A stretch of 33,733 nucleotides of DNA, taken from the NCBI GenBank assembly GCA_903938445.1, contig CAJADG010000042.1:1-33733 (forward strand), in the 5' to 3' direction. A program made the translations under genes and the position numbers. Position 1 is the stretch's first letter. Each line of letters opens with the position of its first letter. The notes under the pieces were generated by a model. It did not search any database. It had not been told where the DNA came from and saw only the letters and a list, made by a program, of their open reading frames with translations. Origin of the DNA: an uncultured Bacteroidota bacterium. Lineage in GTDB: Bacteria > Bacteroidota > Bacteroidia > Chitinophagales > Chitinophagaceae. Below, piece by piece: positions 1 through 7,711 of the stretch.

Positions 1-396
1 AATAGTGGTATTTGGTTTATGAGTAATTATGAATTACAAATTTTAGATAATTACAATAATCCAACTTATGTAAATGGAGAAGTGGGAAGTATCTACAAAC
101 AACATACTCCATTAGTTACAGCTTGCAAAAAACCAGGTGAGTGGCAAACCTATGATGTAATTTTTACTGCTCCTCAATTTAAAGACAATGGTGAATTAGC
201 AACGCCGGCAAGAATGACCGCTATTTTAAATGGTATTTTAGTTCAAAACAATGCAATTATATATGGTGGTGTTGAATGGATTGGTTTACCTAAATATGTA
301 AAGCATGCCGACAAGATGCCTTTAATTTTACAAGATCATGGTATGGATGGTGGTAATCCAGTAAGTTTTAGAAATATTTGGATTCGCCCATTATAA
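1..396 (+). CDS. DUF1080 / 3-keto-disaccharide hydrolase-type protein, C-terminal part only
   Basis: The reading frame is open from the first base of the window, so the start lies upstream and only about 131 C-terminal residues are visible. The visible part begins N-S-G-I-W-F and continues Y-E-L-Q-I-L-D, then G-S-I-Y and G-E-W-Q-T-Y-D-V, which is the characteristic core of the DUF1080 concanavalin-like domain (PF06439). The protein ends normally with R-N-I-W-I-R-P-L and TAA. Members are usually exported and act on sugars; several are described as 3-keto-glycoside hydrolases. An internal ATG at 19 gives an open frame but would cut the domain in half, so I do not treat it as the start. A strong hairpin terminator follows about 70 bases downstream. 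Substrate cannot be told from this fragment. Confidence 0.85.
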   Translation, partial: NSGIWFMSNYELQILDNYNNPTYVNGEVGSIYKQHTPLVTACKKPGEWQTYDVIFTAPQFKDNGELATPARMTAILNGILVQNNAIIYGGVEWIGLPKYVKHADKMPLILQDHGMDGGNPVSFRNIWIRPL

Positions 397-463
397 TTAT
401 TCGATCATTGTAATTAAGTAAAAAGTATCAATATAGTTATTAAAAATAACAGACATTATCTAT

Positions 464-499
464 AAAAAAAGAGGCCTCAACATGGAGGCCTCTTTTTTT
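464..499. terminator. Bidirectional intrinsic terminator between DUF1080 and HAD genes
   Basis: A15/15 perfect stem: A-run plus GAGGCCTC (464-478), loop AACATG, then GAGGCCTC plus T-run (485-499). The A-run and T-run give a U-tract in either direction, so it can end the plus-strand DUF1080 transcript and the minus-strand HAD transcript. The stop codon of the HAD gene (498-500) lies within its edge. Confidence 0.9.
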
Positions 500-839
500 A
501 TAACTCTTCGATACGTTTTGCTTTATCATCAATCACTAAATCAAAATTAGGTTTTGTTGGTCCTCCATTCGGGCAATACCCAGTAATTAAGTCATTAAAT
601 TTACAACCCCATTTTGTTAGCTGTTCTAATGTCAACGCTTTTAAATCGCGCTTTGAGCTTTCACCTCTTCCTGTCCAATAAGTAATATGCCAGCCCTCGT
701 CATATAATTTATTAATCTTAGCAATATTATCAAAGTTGGGTTCAGCCAACTCATAAACGCGTTTATCTGAATAAAAGCAAATAGTTTCATCAATATCTAT
801 TAATGCTTTTTTAGAACCAAACCTTTTAGACTCAATCAT
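498..839 (-). CDS. Small HAD-superfamily phosphatase-like protein
   Basis: A 113-residue cytoplasmic protein with no signal peptide. Residues 13-20 read L-I-D-I-D-E-T-I, the HAD motif I (D-x-D-x-T/E), with Asp15 the expected nucleophile and Asp17 the general acid. Motif II is probably Y-W-T-G-R-G near residues 54-59, and D-L-V-I-D-D-K near the C terminus fits motif IV. The small size and lack of a large cap insertion match C0-type HAD proteins, such as those found near polysaccharide biosynthesis genes and polynucleotide kinase phosphatase-like proteins. The substrate is unknown. The gene stands alone between a terminator and the divergent acylase gene. The family is secure; a specific role is not. 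Confidence 0.8.
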   Translation of the reverse strand: MIESKRFGSKKALIDIDETICFYSDKRVYELAEPNFDNIAKINKLYDEGWHITYWTGRGESSKRDLKALTLEQLTKWGCKFNDLITGYCPNGGPTKPNFDLVIDDKAKRIEEL

Positions 840-862
840 TGTTATATATGTATTTTATAAAG

Positions 863-870
863 CAAATTTA
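863..870 (-). promoter_or_regulatory. Possible -7 element for the HAD gene
   Basis: On the minus strand this reads TAAATTTG, an exact match to the Bacteroidota -7 form TAnnTTTG, and would place transcription start some 18 bases before the ATG. No TTTG is found 19 bases upstream, so this rests on the -7 element alone. Confidence 0.35.
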
Positions 871-914
871 GATATAATCTATAAATTACAGTTCCTAATT
901 ATTAAAATACCTTC

Positions 915-3005
915 ATGATTAAAAAGATTGCGCCTCTAGCCCTGATCATTGCTTGTTTATTGATTGGCAATATGGTTTTTGCACAAAACAGTGCTAACCC
1001 AACGATTCATCCAGATAAAATTACCATTGCCAGAGATAGCTATGGCGTCCCTCATATTTTTGCACCTACCGATCCCGAAGTGGCTTATGGTATTGCATGG
1101 GCGCATAGCGAAGATGATTTTAAAACAATTCAAACTTTACTATTAACGGGCAAGGGGAAACTTTCTACTTATATGGGTAAGAAGGGAGCACCAATTGATT
1201 TTGTGGTAGGACTATTAAATACAAGCGCATTGGTTAATGCTCAAATTGGGAGTATGGATCCCAAATTTTTATTGTTAGTTAAAGGATATTTAATGGGATT
1301 AGAAGCTTATGCAAAAGCACATCCCAATGAAGTACTAAATAAAAATGTATTCCCAATTTCAGTAGAAGAATATTTATCGAGTACTGTATTTTCGGTAGCT
1401 GTTTTTTGTGGTGTGGACAAAGCACTTCCAAAAATTTTAAACGGAACCATTCCTCATTTGCCTGGCTTTACAGGAGAGGGAAGTAATGCATTTGCGATTC
1501 ATTCAAGCAAATCTGCTACTGGTGAAAATATGTTGGTGATTAATGCGCATCAACCTATTGAAGGGCCTACAGCTTTTTATGAAGCGCATTTACAAAGTGA
1601 AGAAGGTTGGAATATTTTGGGTGGTTTGTTTCCAGGAGCCCCATTAATATTTCATGGCGTGACACCCACATTGGCTTGGGCACATACTGTAAATTTTCAA
1701 GATAAAATTGATGTGTATCAATTACAGTCAGACAAAGACCACCCTAATCAATATATTGTAGACGGCAAATGGCTTACACTAGATAAAAGAAAAATTAAAT
1801 TAAATATCAAGGGTATTCCTTTTCCTATTTATAAAACAGTTTATAATTCTATATACGGCCCAACAGTAGCAACACCCAAGGGTGAATACTTTTCAATGCG
1901 CCTACCTTCTTTGATGGATGCAGGCGCCTTACAACAATGGTATGCCATGAATAGATCCACTAACTATACTCAATTTAAACAAGCTTTAAATCAGAATCAT
2001 TTAGCGATGTTTAATATTATGTATGCAGATAACAAGGATACTATTTATTATATTTCAAATGGCAAGATGCCTTACCGAAATCCAGACACAGCCTACCATT
2101 GGAGCAGTACAGTCCCAGGTAATACGATGGCTACTTTATGGACCAAGTTTAAGCCTGTAAGTGAATTGCCTCAATACCTAAATCCAAAAAGTGGTTATTT
2201 ATTTAACACTAATCACTCTCCTTTTTTAGCATCGGATATTAAAGACAATTTAGATCCTGCAAAGTTTGATGTAAATGATGGTTATGAAACCTACCATGAT
2301 AATAGAAGCAGACGTGCAAAAGACTTAATTGACCAATTAGATAAAATTAGTTTTGAGGATTTAAAAAGAATAAAATTTGATAGAAGCTTGCCAAGCAAAA
2401 TTTTATTTCCTTATGGTTTTAATGCAGACAGTCTATTTTTAGTAAATGAAAAAGAAAATCCAAAAATTGCTAATTTAATTACCACATTAAAATCATGGGA
2501 TCATGCAGCAGTAGTAGATAGTAAAGGAGCGGCTATTTATAATTTAGCATACTATATGGTACCTCAAGTAATGGAGGGGAGAAAAAATGATATGCTTACC
2601 ATTAAAGAAGCCATTACTGTTTACGAAAAAATAAATGACTACTTACTCAAACATTTTGAACGTACGGATATTGTGTTAGGCGATTTACAAAAATTAGTAA
2701 GAGGAGCTGAAAGTTGGCCGCAAGCTGGTATGCCCGATGTGTTAGCAGCAGTAATGTCTGAACCATATAAAGATGGTACTAGAAAAATGAACAGTGGAGA
2801 TGCTTATATTAATTTAGTTAGATTCCCTAAGGATGGCAGCTTACCTCATATTGAATCTGTGAATACTTTTGGAGCGAGTATGCATCCTGAAAGTCCTCAT
2901 TTTGCCGACCAACGTGCAATGTACCAAGCACAAACTTTAAAACCAATGACACTTGATAAGAACGAAGTGCTTAAACATGCCGAAAAAATATATCATCCAG
3001 AATAA
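915..3005 (+). CDS. Penicillin acylase family protein (exported Ntn hydrolase)
   Basis: A 696-residue N-terminal-nucleophile amide hydrolase of the penicillin amidase/acyl-homoserine-lactone acylase family (PF01804). Residues 1-23 form a signal peptide ending F-A|Q, so it acts in the periplasm or outside. The alpha-chain part carries I-A-R-D-S-Y-G-V-P-H-I, typical of the family start. The precursor would be cut before Ser190 in G-E-G-S-N-A-F, giving the catalytic Ser and the usual following Asn of the beta chain; the H-x-P-I-E-G-P segment after it is also characteristic. Known members cleave side-chain amides of beta-lactams, AHL signals or other N-acyl compounds, and sequence alone does not choose between these. 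The gene stands alone, with a terminator right after its stop. Confidence 0.9.
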   Translation: MIKKIAPLALIIACLLIGNMVFAQNSANPTIHPDKITIARDSYGVPHIFAPTDPEVAYGIAWAHSEDDFKTIQTLLLTGKGKLSTYMGKKGAPIDFVVGLLNTSALVNAQIGSMDPKFLLLVKGYLMGLEAYAKAHPNEVLNKNVFPISVEEYLSSTVFSVAVFCGVDKALPKILNGTIPHLPGFTGEGSNAFAIHSSKSATGENMLVINAHQPIEGPTAFYEAHLQSEEGWNILGGLFPGAPLIFHGVTPTLAWAHTVNFQDKIDVYQLQSDKDHPNQYIVDGKWLTLDKRKIKLNIKGIPFPIYKTVYNSIYGPTVATPKGEYFSMRLPSLMDAGALQQWYAMNRSTNYTQFKQALNQNHLAMFNIMYADNKDTIYYISNGKMPYRNPDTAYHWSSTVPGNTMATLWTKFKPVSELPQYLNPKSGYLFNTNHSPFLASDIKDNLDPAKFDVNDGYETYHDNRSRRAKDLIDQLDKISFEDLKRIKFDRSLPSKILFPYGFNADSLFLVNEKENPKIANLITTLKSWDHAAVVDSKGAAIYNLAYYMVPQVMEGRKNDMLTIKEAITVYEKINDYLLKHFERTDIVLGDLQKLVRGAESWPQAGMPDVLAAVMSEPYKDGTRKMNSGDAYINLVRFPKDGSLPHIESVNTFGASMHPESPHFADQRAMYQAQTLKPMTLDKNEVLKHAEKIYHPE

Positions 3006-3006
3006 T

Positions 3007-3039
3007 AAAAATAGTTACAGCCTTGCTGTAACTATTTTT
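3007..3039. terminator. Bidirectional intrinsic terminator
   Basis: Perfect 15-bp stem with a 3-base loop: left arm 3007-3021 (A-run then TAGTTACAGC), loop 3022-3024, right arm 3025-3039 ending in a T-run. It serves the acylase gene (+) and the convergent nucleotide-sugar dehydrogenase (-), whose stop codon at 3015-3017 lies inside the hairpin. Confidence 0.9.
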
Positions 3040-4286
3040 TTATCTAAAAATGACTTCGTATCAAATAAAACAGATGCAGCATCTGCTTTTAATTGCTGAT
3101 AATCGAGCGATTTGAAAAAATCATGTGCCACTGTTAAAACAATGCCATCATACTTTTGTAAGGATGTGGTAAGTTCTATATTATGTTTTGATAAAACTTC
3201 TTCTGCATTGGCGAAGGGATCAAATAACTGTACCTGATATCCCATTTCAGTTAATTGATGGTAAATATCAAAAACTTTAGAATTGCGAATGTCCGGACAA
3301 TTTTCTTTGAAAGTAGCGCCCAATAATAATATGCTTGCTCCATTTTTGTCTACCCCTTTTGATTGAAGTAATCTTTTTAATTTATGAGCAACAAAGGAAC
3401 TCATTTGATCATTCACTTCGCGACCTGATAAAATTACTTGTGGATTATGTCCTAACTGTTTTGCTTTATAGGCTAAGTAATAGGGATCAACACCTATACA
3501 ATGTCCGCCAACCAATCCTGGTTTAAAGGGAAGAAAATTCCATTTGGTAGCCGCAGCATCTAATACCTCCTGCGTATCAATACCCATTTTATCAAAAATT
3601 AACGCAAGCTCATTTACAAAAGAAATATTGATATCCCTTTGCGCATTTTCAATAGACTTAGAAGCCTCGGCAATTTTTATACTTGATGCTTTATGCGTAC
3701 CTGCAGTAATAATACTTGCATACAAATCATCTACAATCGTAGCTATCTCAGGCGTTGAGCCCGAAGTAACTTTTTTAATTTTCACTAAAGTGTTTACTTT
3801 ATCGCCCGGATTTATTCTTTCAGGTGAATAGCCACAATAAAAATCAGTATTAAAAATAAGCCCGCTTGCTTTCTCTAACACTGGAACACAATCCTCTTCG
3901 GTACAACCAGGATAAACGGTGCTTTCATAAATAACGATATCTCCTTTTTTAAGTAATTCACCAATCATTTGGCTCGCATTTATCAATGGAGATAAATCAG
4001 GTAACTTTTGTTCATCAACTGGAGTGGGAACCGTTACAATATAAATATTGCAATTGGCAATTGCTGCTACACTATCCGTAAAACTTAAACCAGTAGCAGC
4101 AGCTATTTCAACATCTGTGATTTGAAGGGTATCATCTTTTTTTTGAACTAAGGAATGCACTCTATCGGCATTGATATCAAAACCAATAACCTTGTATTTT
4201 TTTCCAAACTCAACGGCTAAAGGAAGGCCAACATAGCCAAGTCCAATGATTGCGATAGAAAACTTTGAATTACTGTCCTTATTCAT
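3015..4286 (-). CDS. Nucleotide-sugar dehydrogenase (UDP-GlcNAc/GalNAc 6-dehydrogenase type)
   Basis: A 423-residue cytoplasmic NAD-dependent enzyme that oxidises the C6 hydroxyl of a UDP-sugar to the uronic acid, supplying capsule, O-antigen or exopolysaccharide synthesis. The Rossmann NAD site G-L-G-Y-V-G is at residues 15-20. The central helix carries K210 and N214 in E-A-S-K-S-I-E-N. The catalytic cysteine is Cys263 in G-G-H-C-I-G-V-D-P-Y-Y, and the UDP-binding domain has the usual G-A-T-F-K-E-N-C-P-D-I-R-N-S. G-G-H-C-I-G-V-D-P-Y-Y and the K-E-N-C-P-D-I-R-N-S segment resemble the WbpO/TviB/CapL group (UDP-N-acetylhexosamine) more than plain UDP-glucose dehydrogenases. No glycosyltransferases are nearby. 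The DUF1684 gene lies 22 bases upstream on the same strand, so the two may be co-transcribed. Confidence 0.9.
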   Translation of the reverse strand: MNKDSNSKFSIAIIGLGYVGLPLAVEFGKKYKVIGFDINADRVHSLVQKKDDTLQITDVEIAAATGLSFTDSVAAIANCNIYIVTVPTPVDEQKLPDLSPLINASQMIGELLKKGDIVIYESTVYPGCTEEDCVPVLEKASGLIFNTDFYCGYSPERINPGDKVNTLVKIKKVTSGSTPEIATIVDDLYASIITAGTHKASSIKIAEASKSIENAQRDINISFVNELALIFDKMGIDTQEVLDAAATKWNFLPFKPGLVGGHCIGVDPYYLAYKAKQLGHNPQVILSGREVNDQMSSFVAHKLKRLLQSKGVDKNGASILLLGATFKENCPDIRNSKVFDIYHQLTEMGYQVQLFDPFANAEEVLSKHNIELTTSLQKYDGIVLTVAHDFFKSLDYQQLKADAASVLFDTKSFLDKKIVTARL

Positions 4287-4308
4287 TCATCCAAAGTTAA
4301 TGGACTGA

Positions 4309-5202
4309 TTAATGATGTCCATAATTTTTTTCGCCAGCCTCAATTTTTAATGCCAATCTATTTTGCTTTGGTGGCAAAGGGCAGGTAGCAAAAGCAGTAA
4401 AAGCACAAGGAGGATTGTATGCAATATTAAAATCTATCTCGGTATTGCCATCTTTATCCGGCTTAGGCACATCAATGAATCTTCCAGCACCATAGGTAGA
4501 CACCCCAGAAGTTTGATCGGCAAAAACAATAAATAAAGTAGGACCGCCTTCATCAATCACATCTAATGTATAGTCAACTCCGTCTTTTTGAAAATGTAAA
4601 GTACCTGCGTTTTTACTTGCAGTTGTTTGACCAAGCACATTGGTAATCATTAAAAAGTCCTGTGCGGGTTGTACCAACCTTGCTTTTAATTTCCAATTAT
4701 CATTTACAGGGAAACGTTCAATTCCTTTAAAATTCAATAAGGTATTGGCTTTTAGGTTTCTAAATCTCACCCCAACCTTGTCTTCTCTTTTTATAATCAC
4801 CCAGGAAAATTGACCATAATCCATAACTTGATCACTATAGGATGCACCGACACTAAATACTTTATAAGCTTCATCCTTATTTGTTGCCTTTTTATTAATA
4901 GTAATGGTATTGGCACTTGCATTTTTCCATACTACCGAATCACCCTCATAAATAAAACTTCCTAACTGTTCTGGGAAAGATGCATTTACGTAATGACAAT
5001 CGGTTCCAGCAGCACTTCCAAAAGTATTAACACCTTTGTGTAACCAAAATAAGCCCTCCAAATTTAGCCATCCATCTTCTTTCTTTAAATAATAATTTCT
5101 TTTTTTATACCAATTATTTACTGAATCCGTCAACGCTTTTGATTGCGCAAAAGAGGTTAAAGTAAGGGTTATAGCGAATAAGACAAAAGCTGCTTTTTTC
5201 AT
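4309..5202 (-). CDS. DUF1684 domain-containing exported protein
   Basis: A 297-residue protein with a signal peptide at residues 1-19 (S-F-A|Q). It matches the DUF1684 family (PF07920) along its length: D-G-W-L-N-L-E-G-L-F-W-L near residues 43-54, G-A-G-R-F near residue 237, and the C-terminal signature D-F-N-I-A-Y-N-P-P-C-A-F-T-A-F-A-T-C-P followed by L-P-P-K-Q-N-R-L. The two conserved cysteines in P-P-C and T-C-P are both present. The biochemical function of the family is not established as far as I know. It lies 22 bases upstream of the nucleotide-sugar dehydrogenase on the same strand, which suggests joint transcription but not necessarily a shared pathway. Confidence 0.9.
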   Translation of the reverse strand: MKKAAFVLFAITLTLTSFAQSKALTDSVNNWYKKRNYYLKKEDGWLNLEGLFWLHKGVNTFGSAAGTDCHYVNASFPEQLGSFIYEGDSVVWKNASANTITINKKATNKDEAYKVFSVGASYSDQVMDYGQFSWVIIKREDKVGVRFRNLKANTLLNFKGIERFPVNDNWKLKARLVQPAQDFLMITNVLGQTTASKNAGTLHFQKDGVDYTLDVIDEGGPTLFIVFADQTSGVSTYGAGRFIDVPKPDKDGNTEIDFNIAYNPPCAFTAFATCPLPPKQNRLALKIEAGEKNYGHH

Positions 5203-5376
5203 AGGTATCCAATATTTAAGACTATTAATAGGTAAATATACAAAATTTTACTTGTCTACTATATTGGTAGATTAATTAATATTAAGAATTCATAGCATTG
5301 CAATAATAGCAGGTTAAGCCGAAACCGACATGCAATCTGAGATTGTTGTATCTTAGAACTACCTAAAACATTGAAA

Positions 5377-5826
5377 ATGAAAATTGCTTGCCTTATTGCT
5401 TTATTAAGCATTGGAATGTCGGTATCCGCTCAAAAGATCAATTCAAATGTGCATATCAATCATACTGCCATTTATGTCATGAATATTCCCGTTACTGGAA
5501 ATTTTTATTCCAATATCATTGGCTTAGACACCATTGCTGAACCTTTTCACGACGGAAAACATATTTGGTATAAAACGGGCGAGCACACCATGTTGCATGT
5601 AATACAAGGTGCCGATCAAAAAAAGGAATATTATAAAAACCAACATACTTGTTTTACGGTTCCCGACTTTACCGCATTTACCAATAAATTATTAAAAATT
5701 AATTGGTCTTTTGAAGACGTTGCAGGCAACAAAAATAAAATCACTACTCGAGTAGATGGGGTGCATCAAATTTGGTTACAAGACCCAGATGGCTATTGGT
5801 TAGAAATTAATGATGATAATTTTTAA
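5377..5826 (+). CDS. Exported VOC (glyoxalase/bleomycin-resistance fold) protein
   Basis: A 149-residue protein with a signal peptide at 1-18 (V-S-A|Q), unusual for a mostly cytoplasmic superfamily but common in Bacteroidota paralogues. The ATG at 5377 is preferred over an in-frame TTG two codons upstream, because it begins a standard M-K-I signal sequence. The single VOC module shows His29 in I-N-H-T-A-I-Y-V, F-Y-S-N-I-I-G-L-D, His in E-H-T-M-L-H-V and the final Q-D-P-D-G-Y-W-L-E-I-N-D strand. These positions are the usual metal-binding His/His/Glu set, so a metalloenzyme is possible (lyase, isomerase or dioxygenase type). The substrate is unknown. It opens a plus-strand run, with the esterase starting 27 bases after its stop. 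Confidence 0.8.
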   Translation: MKIACLIALLSIGMSVSAQKINSNVHINHTAIYVMNIPVTGNFYSNIIGLDTIAEPFHDGKHIWYKTGEHTMLHVIQGADQKKEYYKNQHTCFTVPDFTAFTNKLLKINWSFEDVAGNKNKITTRVDGVHQIWLQDPDGYWLEINDDNF

Positions 5827-5853
5827 TGCTCTTGATTGACTAAATAATTAACC

Positions 5854-6732
5854 ATGAAAAAAATATTTTACATACTATCTATACTATTATTAGCTTTTAC
5901 GAGTATACAAAGTCAAGGCATTGTGAAAGAAAAGCAAATTATAAAAAGTACCATTTTAAATAGAGAAGTGCATTATACAATTTACTTGCCTAGTGATTAT
6001 TATACCAATGAAAGAACTTATCCTGTTACCTATTTATTACATGGATATGGGGATGCGGATAATGGATGGGTTCAATTTGGAGAAATAAATCGATTAGCGG
6101 ATGCAGCCATAAAGGATGGTATAATTCCTCCGATGATTATTGTTACACCAGATGGTTTTAAAAGTTTTTACATCAATGCAACTGATGGCTCCATGAATTA
6201 TGAAGATTTTTTTATCAGAGAATTAATTCCACATATTGAAAAGACCTATCATGTTAAAGCAGAAAAAAGATTTAGAGGCATTGCTGGTTTGTCCATGGGA
6301 GGCTATGGCAGTTTACTTTATGCATTAAAATATCCTAATTTATTTGTTGCCGCCGCACCCTTAAGCGCTGCAATTTGGACCAATGAGGATTATGAAAATA
6401 TGAAAGAAGATATGTATAATACTTATTTTGGAAGTACTATTGGGAAAGATTTAAAAGGCAAAGACCGTCTTACGCCTACTTGGTATAAGAATAGTGTATT
6501 TAGTATTATCGAGGGGAAGAATACAGATGAATTATCAGCAGTGAAATATTGGATTGATTGTGGAGATGGTGATTTTTTAACTGTTGGCAATGCACAATTA
6601 CATATTGATCTAACAAAAAAGAATGTGCCTCATGAATTTAGAATGCGTGATGGTGAACACAATTGGACATATTGGAGAACAGGTGTTATTAAAGCACTTT
6701 CATTTATAGGTGACAACTTTAGACAAAAATAA
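5854..6732 (+). CDS. Exported alpha/beta-hydrolase esterase (esterase D / feruloyl esterase type)
   Basis: A 292-residue serine esterase of the PF00756 putative esterase family. Residues 1-20 form a signal peptide (I-Q-S|Q). The oxyanion-hole region is L-L-H-G-Y-G-D near residues 61-67, the nucleophile is Ser147 in G-L-S-M-G-G, the acid is probably Asp235 or Asp238 in W-I-D-C-G-D-G-D, and the base is His269 in D-G-E-H-N-W. The family includes carbohydrate esterases (acetyl or feruloyl esters), S-formylglutathione hydrolase and mycolyltransferases. With a secreted single domain, a sugar- or xylan-ester role is plausible but unproved. It follows the VOC gene by 27 bases and precedes the asparaginase-like gene by 3, so an operon is likely. 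Confidence 0.88.
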   Translation: MKKIFYILSILLLAFTSIQSQGIVKEKQIIKSTILNREVHYTIYLPSDYYTNERTYPVTYLLHGYGDADNGWVQFGEINRLADAAIKDGIIPPMIIVTPDGFKSFYINATDGSMNYEDFFIRELIPHIEKTYHVKAEKRFRGIAGLSMGGYGSLLYALKYPNLFVAAAPLSAAIWTNEDYENMKEDMYNTYFGSTIGKDLKGKDRLTPTWYKNSVFSIIEGKNTDELSAVKYWIDCGDGDFLTVGNAQLHIDLTKKNVPHEFRMRDGEHNWTYWRTGVIKALSFIGDNFRQK

Positions 6733-6735
6733 ATT

Positions 6736-7227
6736 ATGGACAAGGGAATTAAAGTTTTTATTACCGGAGGAACTTTTGATAAAGAATACAATGAATTAAA
6801 TGGTAGTCTTTATTTTAAAGAAACGCATTTATTTGAAATGCTTGACTTAGGGCGAAGCAGATTAGATTTATCTATTGAAACCCTTATGATGAAAGACAGC
6901 TTAGATTTTATAGACGCAGATAGAAAATGTATTGCAGATGCCATTAATAATGCAACAGAAAATAAAATTTTAATTACACATGGAACCGATACCATGACAA
7001 TTACCGCCGAATACATACAATCCAATTGCCCTCACAAAACAATTGTATTAACTGGAGCCATGGTCCCTTATAAATTTGGAAGTAGTGATGGATTATTTAA
7101 TTTGGGAAGTGCGCTTGCTTTTGTACAAGTACTCAAACCTGGTGTTTATATTGCGATGAACGGGAAAGTATTTGAAGCTGGCAAGGTGCAGAAAAATACA
7201 GACAAAGGAGAATTTGAAGCTATTTAA
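6736..7227 (+). CDS. Single-domain asparaginase-like protein
   Basis: A 163-residue cytoplasmic protein matching only the N-terminal domain of L-asparaginases (PF00710). It has T-G-G-T-F-D-K at residues 10-16 with Thr13 at the nucleophile position, the second active-site pair Thr84-Asp85 in T-H-G-T-D-T-M, and L-T-G-A-M-V-P near residues 105-111. Ordinary asparaginases are about 330 residues and also have a C-terminal domain; here the frame stops with TAA, with no continuation in any frame before the next gene. From memory, stand-alone versions of this length occur in other bacteria, so it is probably a real short family rather than a truncation. Activity and substrate are unknown. It starts 3 bases after the esterase stop. 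Confidence 0.82.
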   Translation: MDKGIKVFITGGTFDKEYNELNGSLYFKETHLFEMLDLGRSRLDLSIETLMMKDSLDFIDADRKCIADAINNATENKILITHGTDTMTITAEYIQSNCPHKTIVLTGAMVPYKFGSSDGLFNLGSALAFVQVLKPGVYIAMNGKVFEAGKVQKNTDKGEFEAI

Positions 7228-7274
7228 AAATAAATTTAAACACACCATTTTACTATTTTAAAAATTAACCAAAC

Positions 7275-7643
7275 ATGAAAACGACAAAAATTATTTACTG
7301 GGTAACAACAAGTATTATTTGTGCATTTGCTTTTACTGCGATTGGAATGAATTCAGAGCAAGCGATCAAAGGCACTGAACATGTTTTAATCCCAAGATAT
7401 TTAGGATTAGAAGTGAGTATTGGACAGCTCATTGGTGCTGTTTTATTGATTGTGCCTGCAGTACCTGCACGCTTTAAAGAATGGGCATATGTTGGATTTG
7501 GCATCATGTATATAACAGCGGCTATTGCTCATGTAGCAGTTGGAGATTCTTTTGTTCCTTTTTCATTAATGGCAGTAATCTTTTTATTGTTATTAATAAC
7601 GTCTTATACAAGTTTTCACAAATTACACGCCGCAAAAAAATAA
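7275..7643 (+). CDS. DoxX-like membrane protein
   Basis: A 122-residue integral membrane protein with four hydrophobic segments at about 7-24, 46-64, 70-88 and 94-112, matching the DoxX-like family (PF13564). The loop G-T-E-H-V-L-I-P-R-Y-L-G-L-E fits that family, and the C terminus is basic. DoxX relatives are linked to quinone or redox functions, but most members have no assigned role. It follows the asparaginase-like gene by 47 bases and ends in a very strong hairpin, so it looks like the last gene of the plus-strand run that begins at the VOC gene. Confidence 0.8.
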   Translation: MKTTKIIYWVTTSIICAFAFTAIGMNSEQAIKGTEHVLIPRYLGLEVSIGQLIGAVLLIVPAVPARFKEWAYVGFGIMYITAAIAHVAVGDSFVPFSLMAVIFLLLLITSYTSFHKLHAAKK

Positions 7644-7655
7644 ATGACAAAAGCA

Positions 7656-7700
7656 ACTCATAAAAAAAGGCGTTCGATTCGAACGCCTTTTTTTATGAGT
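7656..7700. terminator. Very strong bidirectional terminator
   Basis: A perfect 21-bp stem (7656-7676 against 7680-7700) with a 3-base loop ATT. The core is AAAAAAAGGCGTTCG paired with CGAACGCCTTTTTTT. It separates the convergent DoxX-like (+) and serine hydrolase (-) genes and can stop transcription from both sides. Confidence 0.93.
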
Positions 7701-7711
7701 ATAATTGGATA

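Noticed and set aside
3544-3831. Plus-strand open frame of 95 codons opposite the nucleotide-sugar dehydrogenase
   Set aside because: It is antisense to a clearly conserved enzyme, has no recognisable domain and no promoter; similar shadows opposite other genes (for example 9274-9516, 24829-25206 and 32143-32433) were dropped for the same reason.
5255-5271. Inverted repeat TCTAC-N7-GTAGA between the DUF1684 and VOC genes
   Set aside because: Only five bases per arm in AT-rich DNA, with no convincing promoter nearby; too weak to call an operator.
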